Positions 26,087-34,263 of a stretch of DNA of 64,000 nucleotides are shown here, piece after piece (the stretch's first letter is position 1; each line of letters starts with the position of its first letter). Source of the DNA: Mariniradius saccharolyticus AK6 (lineage in GTDB: Bacteria > Bacteroidota > Bacteroidia > Cytophagales > Cyclobacteriaceae); contig NZ_AMZY02000006.1 in assembly GCF_000330725.2 (NCBI RefSeq), positions 1 to 64,000 on the forward strand, read 5' to 3'. Made by a program: the position numbers and the translations under genes. The notes beneath the pieces were generated by a model that was not told the origin of the DNA, did not search any database, and worked only from the letters and a program-made list of their open reading frames with translations.

Positions 26087-26184
26087 TGATTACTGGGATC
26101 GTTTGTCAATTCTTATGTGATGTGGACACTTGCCTAACAAAGGCGCATACTCAGGAGTAATCTATCAAAAAAATTCTCGCCAGG

Positions 26185-26616
26185 CTACGTTTGGCTGGTA
26201 TTATCTATCAACGTGAGCGCTTCCCTCGGAGTCATTGTTGGTATTGAGCTTGTCCTAAAATCCTTGGTGTCGCGCGTGACAATACAGTCGATAATCGGTA
26301 ATGCTTTGGCACAATGATATTGGATCGCATCTTCAAAATCTCTAAAGTCTGATTTCAAAGCTTGTCTGATTACTTCTTTTGAAACGTCAATGGCCTCGGT
26401 CCAGTCTTGTAGTTCAGAAAGTATATTTATTGCGTCAGCATGCGAACTGGTCTGTCTGATGATGTAGTAAATGTTGTTGTAAGAAACTGTGGCGAGATAA
26501 ATGGTGGCTTTTTTGTTGAGCGCATGATTGAACAGTTTTGCCGCATCGATGGAAAAGGGCTTTCTGTCTGCCAAAAAGTCAATCAGCACATTGGTATCTA
26601 AAAACAAATGCCTCAT
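26185..26616 (-). CDS. PIN-domain toxin (VapC-like ribonuclease)
   Basis: 143-aa PIN domain. Acidic Mg2+ residues are in place: D7 in LFLDTNVLID, the central DFEDAIQYHCA and the C-terminal TRDTKDF. PIN toxins cleave RNA, usually tRNA or rRNA, until bound by the antitoxin. The start overlaps the antitoxin stop by 4 nt, the usual toxin-antitoxin order. Target unknown. Confidence 0.92.
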   Translation of the reverse strand: MRHLFLDTNVLIDFLADRKPFSIDAAKLFNHALNKKATIYLATVSYNNIYYIIRQTSSHADAINILSELQDWTEAIDVSKEVIRQALKSDFRDFEDAIQYHCAKALPIIDCIVTRDTKDFRTSSIPTMTPREALTLIDNTSQT

Positions 26617-26861
26617 AATTTATATTTTTTTGAAAGGGCTTCAGTAAGTGACTTTTTGTAATCGAAATCTTCCGGCAATTCAATCGCGCCCATCAGTTTC
26701 AAAATCCTAGGAGAGATTTCCTCTTGCATGTTGTCTTGTGCAGTCAAGGTCATCAGGTAATTTTCAACAATTTGTGAGAGGCTCTTTCCATTGTTCTTTG
26801 CAAATTCCTTCGCAGTAGCGATCACGGAATCGTCTATTGTAAGCGTCAATTTAGTTGTCAT
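26613..26861 (-). CDS. Antitoxin of the PIN module (DUF6364-like)
   Basis: 82 aa; N-terminal ribbon-helix-helix-like strand and helices (KLTLTIDDSVIATAKEFAKNNGKSLSQIVENYL) for DNA binding and dimerisation, then an acidic linker and a C-terminal helix that would wrap the toxin. The palindrome ACACGTGT lies at 26863-26870, right at the start codon, and is a candidate autoregulatory operator. Confidence 0.87.
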   Translation of the reverse strand: MTTKLTLTIDDSVIATAKEFAKNNGKSLSQIVENYLMTLTAQDNMQEEISPRILKLMGAIELPEDFDYKKSLTEALSKKYKL

Positions 26862-26862
26862 A

Positions 26863-26870
26863 ACACGTGT
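26863..26870. promoter_or_regulatory. Palindrome at the antitoxin start, possible operator
   Basis: Perfect 8-bp palindrome ACACGTGT, two bases upstream of the antitoxin ATG. Toxin-antitoxin pairs usually repress themselves through such sites; the assignment here is positional only. Confidence 0.35.
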
Positions 26871-26968
26871 AGTTGAGTTTATAAAGATACGTATATATTG
26901 GAAAAATGTAAACTATCCCACCCATGATGCCGAATTGCCGCCCACGCCAATATTGAACTGAGGCCCAC

Positions 26969-27052
26969 TTCATGATTCATTATTCGGCGTTCAATATTCT
27001 TGATCCTGAATTTACTTGAATATCGAATTTCGAATGTCCAAGTCCGAATATC
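26969..27052. repeat. Heptamer-phased array with inverted halves (TTCNNNN / GAANNTC)
   Basis: Twelve consecutive 7-bp words without slippage. The first five begin TTC (for example TTCATTA, TTCAATA), two are transitional (27004-27017), and the later ones are of the GAANNTC type (GAATATC, GAATTTC, GAATGTC). GAATATC is the complement of GATATTC, so the two halves can fold back on one another. It lies between the antitoxin and tRNA-Phe. Confidence 0.8.
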
Positions 27053-27094
27053 GAACAGGGGCCCCCTCCTTAGACTCAATCTAAATTATCGGAA

Positions 27095-27120
27095 AAAATA
27101 GTATGCATGCCTACTATTTT
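27095..27120. terminator. Palindrome with terminator-like form
   Basis: AAAATAGTA/TACTATTTT arms around TGCATGCC. Its A- and T-rich flanks could end transcription on either strand, but no gene ends beside it, so it may be another palindromic repeat. Confidence 0.35.
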
Positions 27121-27189
27121 ATATTTTGCACTGTCAAAAAAATTGGATGAAAGGTCAAGGAAATACCGCCAAAGCGTTCACCAAAGGGC

Positions 27190-27219
27190 ATAAAAAAAGT
27201 CCCGAGATCCTCGGGACTT
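27190..27219 (-). terminator. Terminator of tRNA-Phe
   Basis: Perfect 10-bp stem AAGTCCCGAG/CTCGGGACTT with a 3-nt loop, followed on the minus strand by a T-run, 1-2 nt after the tRNA 3' end. Confidence 0.9.
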
Positions 27220-27220
27220 G

Positions 27221-27293
27221 TGGTGATGAGTGGACTCGAACCACCGACTCACGGATTTTCAGTCCGATGCTCTACCAACTGAGCTACATCACC
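27221..27293 (-). tRNA. tRNA-Phe (GAA)
   Basis: 73-nt cloverleaf on the minus strand. The acceptor stem pairs GGTGATG with CATCACC, discriminator A; D-arm GCTC/GAGC; anticodon loop CTGAAAA with anticodon GAA; T-loop TTCGAGT. CCA is not encoded. A terminator follows directly. Confidence 0.97.
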
Positions 27294-27399
27294 GTTTCCG
27301 TTAAAAGTGTTGCAAAGGTAGATATTTGAAACATTCATGCAAGGTATTTGATCAAAAAAAGTAAGTCGATACCCATCAAAAACGCTTAATTCTAACAAT

Positions 27400-28734
27400 A
27401 TGAGCATATTACCCCAGCTGGCATTTATTCTGGTCCTTGGGATTGCAGGCTACATTTTGTCCAAGCGCATCGCATTTCTCCGCAGGAATATCCTCCTCGG
27501 AAAGGGAGAAACCCGCAATGACCAAGCCGAGAAGCGCTGGAAAACCATGTTGCTTGTGGCTTTTGGACAGCAGAAAATGTTCAAGCGCATGGTTCCCGCA
27601 TTCCTGCACCTATTGATCTATGTAGGCTTCCTCATCATCAATCTGGAAGTCCTTGAGTTTGTCATCGACGGGATATTTGGCACCCACCGCATCTTCCATC
27701 CGGTGCTAGGCAAAGCCTACACCGTTGCCATGAATGCCTTTGAGTTTTTGGCAGTGGCGGTATTGGTTTCCTGCGTGGCCTTTTTGGTCCGGAGGAATGT
27801 CATGAAAGTCGAGCGCTTCGTGAAGCCCGAACTGAAGGGATGGCCGGCCATGGATGCCAACCTGATTTTGGTCATTGAGATCATCTTGATGGTTGCCATA
27901 CTCAGCATGAACGCTACCGACCAAATCCTTGCCCAAAGAAACCATCCGCAGTATGTTTTGTTGGATGGGCTTTTCTTCAGCGGATTGATTCAGCCAATAT
28001 TCCAAGGAATGGGCGACGGGGCTTTGGTGGCTATCGAACGTATCGCCTGGTGGTTCCATATTGTGGGGATTCTCGCCTTCGCGGTCTATGTGACCTATTC
28101 CAAGCACTTGCATATTTTCCTCGCGTTTCCCAACACCTGGTATTCCAACCTGAAGCCCAAAGGTGAAATCGAAAACATGCCCGCCGTCACCAAGGAGGTC
28201 AACCTCATGTTGGGTTTGGCAACGGATGGCGGCAGCGAGGCACCTGCCGAAGTCGGGAGGTTTGGTGCCAAGGACATCAATGACCTCACCTGGGTCAATA
28301 TCCTCAATGCCTACAGCTGCACCGAGTGTGGAAGATGTACTTCGGAATGTCCTGCCAACCTGACGGGCAAGAAACTTTCCCCCCGAAAAATCATGATGGA
28401 TGTCCGCGACCGTGCCGAGGAAGTGGGCAAAAGTCTGGATACTGGAGGTAAAGGCTTGGAAGATGGCAAATCGCTCTTGGGCGATTATATCAGCAAAGAA
28501 GAAATCAACGCCTGCACTTCCTGCAATGCCTGCGTCGAAGCCTGCCCGGTCAATATAGACCCGCTTTCCATCATCCTCCAACTCCGCAGGTATGTGGCCA
28601 TGGAGGAATCCGGCACCCCAGCCCAGTGGAATGCCATGTTCCAAAATATCGAAACGTCTTTCTCGCCCTGGAAATTTTCCCCGTCGGATCGCTTCAACTG
28701 GGCAGAAAAGGTTAAGAATGAAGAAATAAAATAG
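27400..28734 (+). CDS. Membrane Fe-S oxidoreductase (HdrE/HdrD- or GlpC-like, two 4Fe-4S centres)
   Basis: 444 aa: an N-terminal membrane part with about five helices, similar to the nitrate-reductase gamma/HdrE cytochrome b type, then a ferredoxin-like part with two CxxCxxCxxxCP clusters (CTECGRCTSECP and CTSCNACVEACP). This points to electron transfer between the quinone pool and a soluble partner. The partner is probably the CCG-domain protein encoded 102 nt downstream. The pair is widely conserved in Bacteroidota without an established physiological role. Confidence 0.87.
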   Translation: MSILPQLAFILVLGIAGYILSKRIAFLRRNILLGKGETRNDQAEKRWKTMLLVAFGQQKMFKRMVPAFLHLLIYVGFLIINLEVLEFVIDGIFGTHRIFHPVLGKAYTVAMNAFEFLAVAVLVSCVAFLVRRNVMKVERFVKPELKGWPAMDANLILVIEIILMVAILSMNATDQILAQRNHPQYVLLDGLFFSGLIQPIFQGMGDGALVAIERIAWWFHIVGILAFAVYVTYSKHLHIFLAFPNTWYSNLKPKGEIENMPAVTKEVNLMLGLATDGGSEAPAEVGRFGAKDINDLTWVNILNAYSCTECGRCTSECPANLTGKKLSPRKIMMDVRDRAEEVGKSLDTGGKGLEDGKSLLGDYISKEEINACTSCNACVEACPVNIDPLSIILQLRRYVAMEESGTPAQWNAMFQNIETSFSPWKFSPSDRFNWAEKVKNEEIK

Positions 28735-28831
28735 ACAATAGACATGAGATATGAGACGTGAGACTGCCAAAACTTCAGCGCTCGCATCTGGTTTCTAGTC
28801 TCAAATCTCAAATCTCCCATCTCAAATCTCC
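28730..28831. repeat. Heptamer-phased inverted repeat between two Fe-S genes
   Basis: Five 7-bp words of the ATGAGAC type (28730-28764), a 32-bp centre, then five of the complementary AATCTCA type (28797-28831). The two halves pair imperfectly over about 26 bp, so the mRNA would form a long hairpin. The first word overlaps the stop codon of the upstream gene, and the last ends 4 nt before the next ATG. Confidence 0.8.
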
Positions 28832-28835
28832 AAAC

Positions 28836-29627
28836 ATGTCAACATACACAGTCCCTACCATGGCCGAAATGCTCTCCCAAGGAGAGAGCCCTGAAGTATT
28901 GTTTTGGGTTGGTTGTGCCGGTTCTTTTGACGAACGGTACAAGGCCGTTACGGTCGCTTTTACCAAGATATTGAACAAAGTCGGCGTCAAGTTTGCTGTC
29001 CTCGGACCTGAAGAGTCCTGCACGGGCGATCCTGCCAGAAGGGCCGGGAATGAGTTTTTGTTCCAAATGATGGCCATCAATAACATCCAGGTGCTCAATG
29101 CCTATGAGGTCAAAAAGATCGTTACTGCCTGCCCCCATTGCTTCAATACGATCAAAAACGAATACCCGCAATTGGGCGGCAACTATGAGGTCATCCACCA
29201 TTCACAGTTTCTCCAGCAGCTAATCAACGAAGGCAAGATCGTGCTCAAAGGCGGCGGTGGGTTCAAGGGAAAAAAGATCACCTTCCACGATTCCTGCTAC
29301 CTGGGCCGCGCCAACGACGTCTATGAGGCACCCCGTGAGGTCATCAAAGCCCTCGATGTGGAATTGGTAGAGATGAAGCGCTGCAAGACCAAAGGCCTCT
29401 GCTGCGGGGCGGGAGGTGCACAGATGTTCAAGGAACCCGAGCATGGCAAAAAAGACATCAACATCGAGCGCACCGAGGAAGCATTGGCCACTGGTGCCTC
29501 AGCCATCGCCGTCGGCTGTCCTTTCTGTCTCACGATGATGATGGACGGTGTGAAAAACAAAGAAAAAGAATCCGAAGTCCAAGTGTTGGATTTGGCCGAA
29601 TTGCTGGCCAAGGATATGGGAATTTGA
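28836..29627 (+). CDS. CCG-domain Fe-S protein (HdrB/GlpC-like)
   Basis: 263 aa with two cysteine-rich CCG domains: FWVGCAGSFDERY...CTGDPARR...CPHCFNTIKNEYP, and FHDSCYLGR...GLCCGAGG...GCPFCLTMM. Such domains bind an unusual [4Fe-4S] cluster and handle thiol or hydride chemistry in HdrB, GlpC and LutA. It likely works with the membrane Fe-S protein upstream. The ATG at 28836 starts right after the heptamer repeat; an in-frame extension into the repeat is not plausible. Confidence 0.88.
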   Translation: MSTYTVPTMAEMLSQGESPEVLFWVGCAGSFDERYKAVTVAFTKILNKVGVKFAVLGPEESCTGDPARRAGNEFLFQMMAINNIQVLNAYEVKKIVTACPHCFNTIKNEYPQLGGNYEVIHHSQFLQQLINEGKIVLKGGGGFKGKKITFHDSCYLGRANDVYEAPREVIKALDVELVEMKRCKTKGLCCGAGGAQMFKEPEHGKKDINIERTEEALATGASAIAVGCPFCLTMMMDGVKNKEKESEVQVLDLAELLAKDMGI

Positions 29628-29646
29628 ATGTAAACCCAATGCTGGT

Positions 29647-29690
29647 GAAAATGTCTTCTGGCCATACGCTGGGAGACATTTTCCGTTTTT
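29647..29690 (+). terminator. Terminator after the CCG-domain gene
   Basis: Perfect 10-bp stem GAAAATGTCT/AGACATTTTC with a 17-nt loop, followed by CGTTTTT. Confidence 0.75.
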
Positions 29691-29798
29691 GGAATAGATT
29701 TTCACACATTCCTACATACACTTCCGCATATTTTCCGTTATCCATTCGGAACCTTTCGCCCAATTCGGATATTTGGAAGATAGACAAAAGCAATTAAT

Positions 29799-30290
29799 AT
29801 GTACATTCCATTTGATCAGATGCCTGCGCATGCCCGCGTGTGGGTTTATCAAGCAGACCGGAAGTTGAACGAAGATGAGTTGACGACGGTCAAGCGGACC
29901 TTGGAGCGTTTCTGCGGACAGTGGAATACGCATGGCGCAGGAATGCCGACTTCATTTGACATACGGTTTGGTCAGATACTCATCTTGGCAGTGGACGAAA
30001 GCCAACTCGGCGCAAGCGGCTGTTCGATCGACTCCTCCGTGCGGACGCTCAGGGACTTGGAAGAAACCCTGCATATAAATCTGCTCGACCAAGGAAAGGT
30101 TTCATTTTTCAAATCCGACAACCAACTTGAGGTGTTGCCGTTTTCAGGTATAAAGTCTCGGGTAGCCGCGGGGGCAATCCAATCGGAATCCTTGGTACTC
30201 AATCCAGCCGTAGCAAGGAAATCAGATTTGGACTCCGTCTGGATTACCAAGGCGAAGGATTCCTGGCTTGGGAAATTCTTTCAGAATTAA
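29799..30290 (+). CDS. Conserved Bacteroidota protein, often mislabelled ABC transporter ATPase
   Basis: 163 aa beginning MYIPFDQMPAHARVWVYQADR. No Walker A, signature or Walker B motif is present, so it is not an ABC ATPase despite the name given to homologues in this phylum. It looks like a compact alpha/beta cytosolic protein with a conserved GCSIDSSV segment near residue 67. The neighbourhood (Fe-S pair upstream, PorE-like lipoprotein 43 nt downstream) appears conserved in related genomes, as far as I recall. Confidence 0.8.
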   Translation: MYIPFDQMPAHARVWVYQADRKLNEDELTTVKRTLERFCGQWNTHGAGMPTSFDIRFGQILILAVDESQLGASGCSIDSSVRTLRDLEETLHINLLDQGKVSFFKSDNQLEVLPFSGIKSRVAAGAIQSESLVLNPAVARKSDLDSVWITKAKDSWLGKFFQN

Positions 30291-30333
30291 TTTGATTAAT
30301 GTTCTATATTTAAAGTTCAGATTTCTGTAGACC

Positions 30334-32259
30334 ATGAAGCGAATTTCGATATTGTTGCTTGCCTTTTCCGTTTGGCTCGCCGGCTGTACGAGTCTGATAC
30401 AGAAGGGGCAGGGACAGTTCCAATCGGGCGAATATCAAGTTGCTATCGGTACATTTTCCAAGGTGTTGGAGAAAGACCCCGACAATAAGCAGGCTAATTT
30501 GTATGTGGCTGAGAGCTATCGCCTGAGCAACAGGATTGAAAAATCATTGGATTATTACAAAAAGGCAGCATCCCTAGAAGAGACCTTCGATACTTACTAC
30601 AAATTGGGCCAAGCCCAGAAAAGCCAAGGTGAATACGCCGCAGCAAAGGAATCATTCACCAAAGCCAAAGGGTTGACATTGGATGATGGCTACATCAGAC
30701 TGGCGGAAAGGGAAATCGCAGGGATGCAAAAAGTAGCCGAAATCAGCGATTACTATCCCTACATGCAGGTAGAAAACTACAAACTACTCAACACGCCACT
30801 TGCAGAATATTCTCCAGTCGTTCACAAAGGCTATTTGTATTTTACCAGCAATAGACAATCAAGCACGATATACAATGCAACTGGCACTCCGGTCATGAAG
30901 CTATTCCGAACCAAAGCCGATGGTATCAAGGTCGATGTACAAAGCATTCAGCCGCTGCCGGAGTTCCGCAATGAGGAAAACCTTAACCAGGGCTCCTTGG
31001 TGCTCAGTCCTGACGGGAATACGATGATTTATTCCAGGGCCAATTCAGGAAGCAAAAAAGATTTGCCGGATACACACTTATTTGCCTCCTACTTCAGAGG
31101 CGGAGGGTTCACGATGCCGATTTGGATGCCTATCAACGAAGATGAGTTTTATGCCAATCAGACAGCTGCTTTCAGTCCCGATGGCAATGAACTTTACTTT
31201 GCCTCCATCAGGCCGGATGGTCAGGGCGGATTGGACTTGTACCGGGCTACTAAGTTGGCCAATGGGGATTTCGGCAACGCCGTCAATATGGGAGCCCAAA
31301 TCAATACACCTGGCAATGAGCATTTTCCCTACGTGGCACCCGATGGCAAATTGTTTTTCGCTTCGGATGGGCATCCCGGATTTGGCAAAATGGACCTTTT
31401 TGTCGCGGAGCGCACGGACAAAGGCTGGGAAGTGAAAAACCTAGGCCCCAACATCAATACTACAGCGGATGATTTTGGGATTTTCTTCACCAAATACCCT
31501 ATTGAAGGCTTCCTATCCTCCAATCGTGAGGGGGGCTTGGGCGATGACGATATCTACTTCTTTGAAGACAAATCCCCCAAGCCCAAGATCGTCAACGTAT
31601 TTCTCAACGTGACTACCAAGGAAGGAAAGGAAGACGGGACAGAAGCGGTTTTGCCACAAACCAGGGTGGTGTTGTATGACTCCAGCAACAAGAACATTGG
31701 GGGTGATTTCTCCAACCAAAATGGCCGCCTTCGATTCACTTTGGCACCCAATGAGAACTTCTCGATCATCGCATCCAAGAGCGGATATTTTTCCAAGAGC
31801 ATCACCTATTCTACTTTGGGCAAGACACCTCGGGTAGAAGACCTCGTTCAGGACGTCACCAACGTCATGCTGGATACCACGATTGTGCTGGACAAGTTGA
31901 TCTTGGAAAAAGCAATCGTTCTTGACAATATCTATTACGACCTCGACAAAGCGGATATCCGTCCGGATGCGGCTATTGAGTTGGACAAATTGGTCAAAAT
32001 CCTGAAGGACAACCCTAGTATCCGCATTGAGCTTTCTTCACATACAGATTCACGCTCGAGCGATGCATATAACGATAACCTTTCCCAAAGAAGGGCAGAA
32101 TCAGCAGTCGCCTATATTGTGTCACAAGGTATAGATGCCAGCAGGCTCGTGGCCAAGGGCTATGGCGAACGCCAGTTGATCATACAAAATGCCCAGACTG
32201 AGGAAGAGCACCAGGTCAACAGAAGGACCGAATTCAAGGTGATCGAGATCAAAGAGTAA
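30334..32259 (+). CDS. PorE-like OmpA-family lipoprotein (TPR, PD40 propeller, CRD, OmpA)
   Basis: 641-aa lipoprotein (lipobox LAGC, C18). Order of parts: TPR helices (about 20-140), a PD40-type beta-propeller (150-420, repeats such as LSPDGNTMIYSR, FSPDGNELYFAS, APDGKLFFASDG), a carboxypeptidase-regulatory beta domain (430-510) and a C-terminal OmpA peptidoglycan-binding domain (LSSHTDSRSSDAYNDNLSQRRAESAVAYI). This is the architecture of PorE, the type IX secretion component that links the outer-membrane complex to peptidoglycan. Paralogues with the same layout exist, so PorE identity is probable and not certain. Confidence 0.85.
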   Translation: MKRISILLLAFSVWLAGCTSLIQKGQGQFQSGEYQVAIGTFSKVLEKDPDNKQANLYVAESYRLSNRIEKSLDYYKKAASLEETFDTYYKLGQAQKSQGEYAAAKESFTKAKGLTLDDGYIRLAEREIAGMQKVAEISDYYPYMQVENYKLLNTPLAEYSPVVHKGYLYFTSNRQSSTIYNATGTPVMKLFRTKADGIKVDVQSIQPLPEFRNEENLNQGSLVLSPDGNTMIYSRANSGSKKDLPDTHLFASYFRGGGFTMPIWMPINEDEFYANQTAAFSPDGNELYFASIRPDGQGGLDLYRATKLANGDFGNAVNMGAQINTPGNEHFPYVAPDGKLFFASDGHPGFGKMDLFVAERTDKGWEVKNLGPNINTTADDFGIFFTKYPIEGFLSSNREGGLGDDDIYFFEDKSPKPKIVNVFLNVTTKEGKEDGTEAVLPQTRVVLYDSSNKNIGGDFSNQNGRLRFTLAPNENFSIIASKSGYFSKSITYSTLGKTPRVEDLVQDVTNVMLDTTIVLDKLILEKAIVLDNIYYDLDKADIRPDAAIELDKLVKILKDNPSIRIELSSHTDSRSSDAYNDNLSQRRAESAVAYIVSQGIDASRLVAKGYGERQLIIQNAQTEEEHQVNRRTEFKVIEIKE

Positions 32260-32315
32260 TGATTATGTGAAATATTCACTTCGCTGGGATTCATTTCTAG
32301 CCAGCATTCAGCAAT

Positions 32316-32346
32316 AAAAAAAAGGAGGTTTCGGCCTCCTTTTTTA
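32316..32346. terminator. Bidirectional terminator
   Basis: AAAAGGAGG/CCTCCTTTTT with loop TTTCGG, flanked by A- and T-runs, between two convergent genes. Confidence 0.88.
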
Positions 32347-32368
32347 TTATGTTTTTATTGACAAGACC

Positions 32369-32827
32369 CTAGTCACAGCCTTGTTTACGTCGGGTATCGA
32401 TGATGTAAGTGATTTTCCAACCTTCTGCGGTTTTGATCAATTGGAAAGAATTGACGCCGCAGTGGCTGAATGCATCATTGACATAAAACCTGTATGGGGT
32501 CCAAGCAGCCGCCATGTCCCCGTCGATTTTGACCTGATATTCCAAAATCCGCTCATCCAATTGGGTGGTTGCGGGTGTATTTGAAATACGGTTGACGAAA
32601 TCCTGGACAGAATTTGATCCCAGCTTTGCCCCCTCTTCTCCCGCTATAACTGTCTGCATGCTGGCTTCGGGATGGAATGCAGCTTGGAGTAGCTCCGTGT
32701 TTTTGGTCTTCATCCCCTCAAACAACGAAGCAATGACTTTCTCGACTTCCTTCTCTTCTTGGGCGAAGGCAGGTGCCGCCAGCGAAACCAAAAAGAATGC
32801 TGGGAGGATTGTCTTCAGGTATCTCAT
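32369..32827 (-). CDS. Secreted NTF2-like (SnoaL/DUF4440-type) protein
   Basis: 152 aa with a signal peptide cleaved at AFAQ-EEKE. The mature part has the cone-shaped NTF2-like pattern: N-terminal helices, AAFHPEASMQTV, then strands ending GWKITYIIDTRR. Two Cys near the C-terminus (HCGVNSF, KQGCD) might form a disulfide. Binding or hydrolysis of a small molecule is typical of the fold, but the ligand is unknown. Overlaps the GIN gene by 4 nt. Confidence 0.8.
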   Translation of the reverse strand: MRYLKTILPAFFLVSLAAPAFAQEEKEVEKVIASLFEGMKTKNTELLQAAFHPEASMQTVIAGEEGAKLGSNSVQDFVNRISNTPATTQLDERILEYQVKIDGDMAAAWTPYRFYVNDAFSHCGVNSFQLIKTAEGWKITYIIDTRRKQGCD

Positions 32828-33513
32828 TTCTTTTGTACGGTACCTCCCGTTCCGGTCTTGACATCTATGGTACTTGGATCTCCACCGTAGAATATCTTCG
32901 CTGCAGTGGCCGCCGAACCGGTGATGGCATCAGTCACGTGCAGTCGGATCGTAGCCGCAGTATTGGCTTGAACGGTCGCATCACTTACCTCCAAGCGTGT
33001 ACCGTCGATTTCCGCACTGGTAAATGATTTTGCCTCGACTTGGTCGACGCTGCCACGAACCATGATTTTTGAGCTGGTTGCGGCTTCGACGCTGAGTTCT
33101 GTTGCTTCGATCTCTGCATCAATAAACCCACTCGTAGCGGCAAATAGATACGCTGATTCGGCTACGATTTTGCTTTTCGCCACTACATGAGAAGAAGTGT
33201 GGGACTCGATTCCTTGGATATCCTTGTAAGTTACCACGACCCTCACGTTGAAGTTCTTGAAGTTGCCGCGGGCAAGTCTGACTTCCAAGGTCCCACCCAC
33301 GATCGAGGTCTCGACATTGCCGACGTCAATGCCCGAGGCGCTGACTTCAGCCTTGTTTTCTTCCCCTTTGACCAATTCGACCTTGATGGAGTTGGATACT
33401 TTTACCGCGTCAAAATTGCCAAGGTTCCGTGTGTCTTTCTGGGTTTGTGCCAAAGCGAATACGCCTGACATCAGGAAGAGAATGATTGCAAGTAGATTGG
33501 TTTTTGTCTTCAT
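32824..33513 (-). CDS. GIN-domain (DUF2807) secreted protein
   Basis: 229 aa, signal peptide (cleavage near ALAQ-TQKD), then a putative auto-transporter adhesin head GIN domain: a right-handed beta-helix of short strands (FDAVKVSNSIKVELVKGEE; LSVEAATSSKIMVRG; LEVSDATVQANTAATIRL). The family is surface or periplasmic and of unknown function. It is the first of two coupled minus-strand genes. Confidence 0.88.
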   Translation of the reverse strand: MKTKTNLLAIILFLMSGVFALAQTQKDTRNLGNFDAVKVSNSIKVELVKGEENKAEVSASGIDVGNVETSIVGGTLEVRLARGNFKNFNVRVVVTYKDIQGIESHTSSHVVAKSKIVAESAYLFAATSGFIDAEIEATELSVEAATSSKIMVRGSVDQVEAKSFTSAEIDGTRLEVSDATVQANTAATIRLHVTDAITGSAATAAKIFYGGDPSTIDVKTGTGGTVQKK

Positions 33514-33525
33514 TTTTAGTTGGGG

Positions 33526-34203
33526 TTAAACGCCTCCGTATAGTTTAAAGGTTGTGTTTCTGATCGCAGGATTGTTGGTCGCAAAGTGCATGGTTTCCGC
33601 AATTTCCGCAGGGCTGACCCATCTGCTGAAATCTGCATCCGGCATGGCCTTTCTGTTGGGTTCGGTGTCGATGATATTCGGAACAAAGACATGTACACGG
33701 ATTTTGCTTTCTTTGGTTTCTTCCGCTATCAAAGAGGCGAGCTCTATCACCAGGCCTTTGCTCAAGGAATAGGCCACTGAGGATTTCCCCGCAGCGGGTT
33801 CCAAAGCAGGCCTTGCCCCTACCAACAGAAATGTCCCTGCATCTGCCTTTTTCATTAAGGGTAGAAAAAACCGTACCATATTGTAAGCAGAGAAAAAATT
33901 GAGGCGGATCATTTTCTCAATGTCAGCTTGGGATGTTTCCTCGATCTTTCCCATTGCAAAACCGCCCACCAACAAGGCAACGGCGTCGAGTTCCCCATAT
34001 TGGGAATTGTATTCGGCGGCAAAATCCCTCACCGAGCTTTCATCGCTTACATCTACCGCGTAGGTATCGTCGGCATCTTCCACGATATCCTCCGATTCCG
34101 GAAGTACCGTCGCTATCACTTTGTAACCTTCACGTTTGAATTTTTGCACCACGGCCTTCCCAAGATTACCTGCACCCCCTGTGATGATGATGTTCCTTTC
34201 CAT
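33526..34203 (-). CDS. Short-chain dehydrogenase/reductase family protein
   Basis: 225-aa Rossmann protein with nucleotide loop TGGAGNLG (residues 8-15), the NADP-binding ADD...VDVSDE region, and catalytic Tyr-x3-Lys in AYSLSKG. The catalytic Ser position reads GARPALEPA, so the Ser may be missing. The NNAG-type motif is also changed to LVGGF. Substrate unknown. It ends 12 nt before the GIN gene start and may share its transcript. Confidence 0.85.
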   Translation of the reverse strand: MERNIIITGGAGNLGKAVVQKFKREGYKVIATVLPESEDIVEDADDTYAVDVSDESSVRDFAAEYNSQYGELDAVALLVGGFAMGKIEETSQADIEKMIRLNFFSAYNMVRFFLPLMKKADAGTFLLVGARPALEPAAGKSSVAYSLSKGLVIELASLIAEETKESKIRVHVFVPNIIDTEPNRKAMPDADFSRWVSPAEIAETMHFATNNPAIRNTTFKLYGGV

Positions 34204-34263
34204 ATTTCACTTATTTTTACCCAAAATTAACATTCCTAGTCCAAAGTCATTTTCAAATTTCCG

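Noticed and set aside
27126-27329. 67-codon frame across the tRNA-Phe gene
   Set aside because: Overlaps a complete tRNA and its terminator on the other strand.
27706-28770. 354-codon open frame on the minus strand
   Set aside because: Antisense to the membrane Fe-S gene, whose membrane helices and Cys clusters are unmistakable; the minus frame has no domain.
29799-30290. ABC transporter ATPase
   Set aside because: Common database name for this family, but no Walker A, Walker B or signature motif is present.
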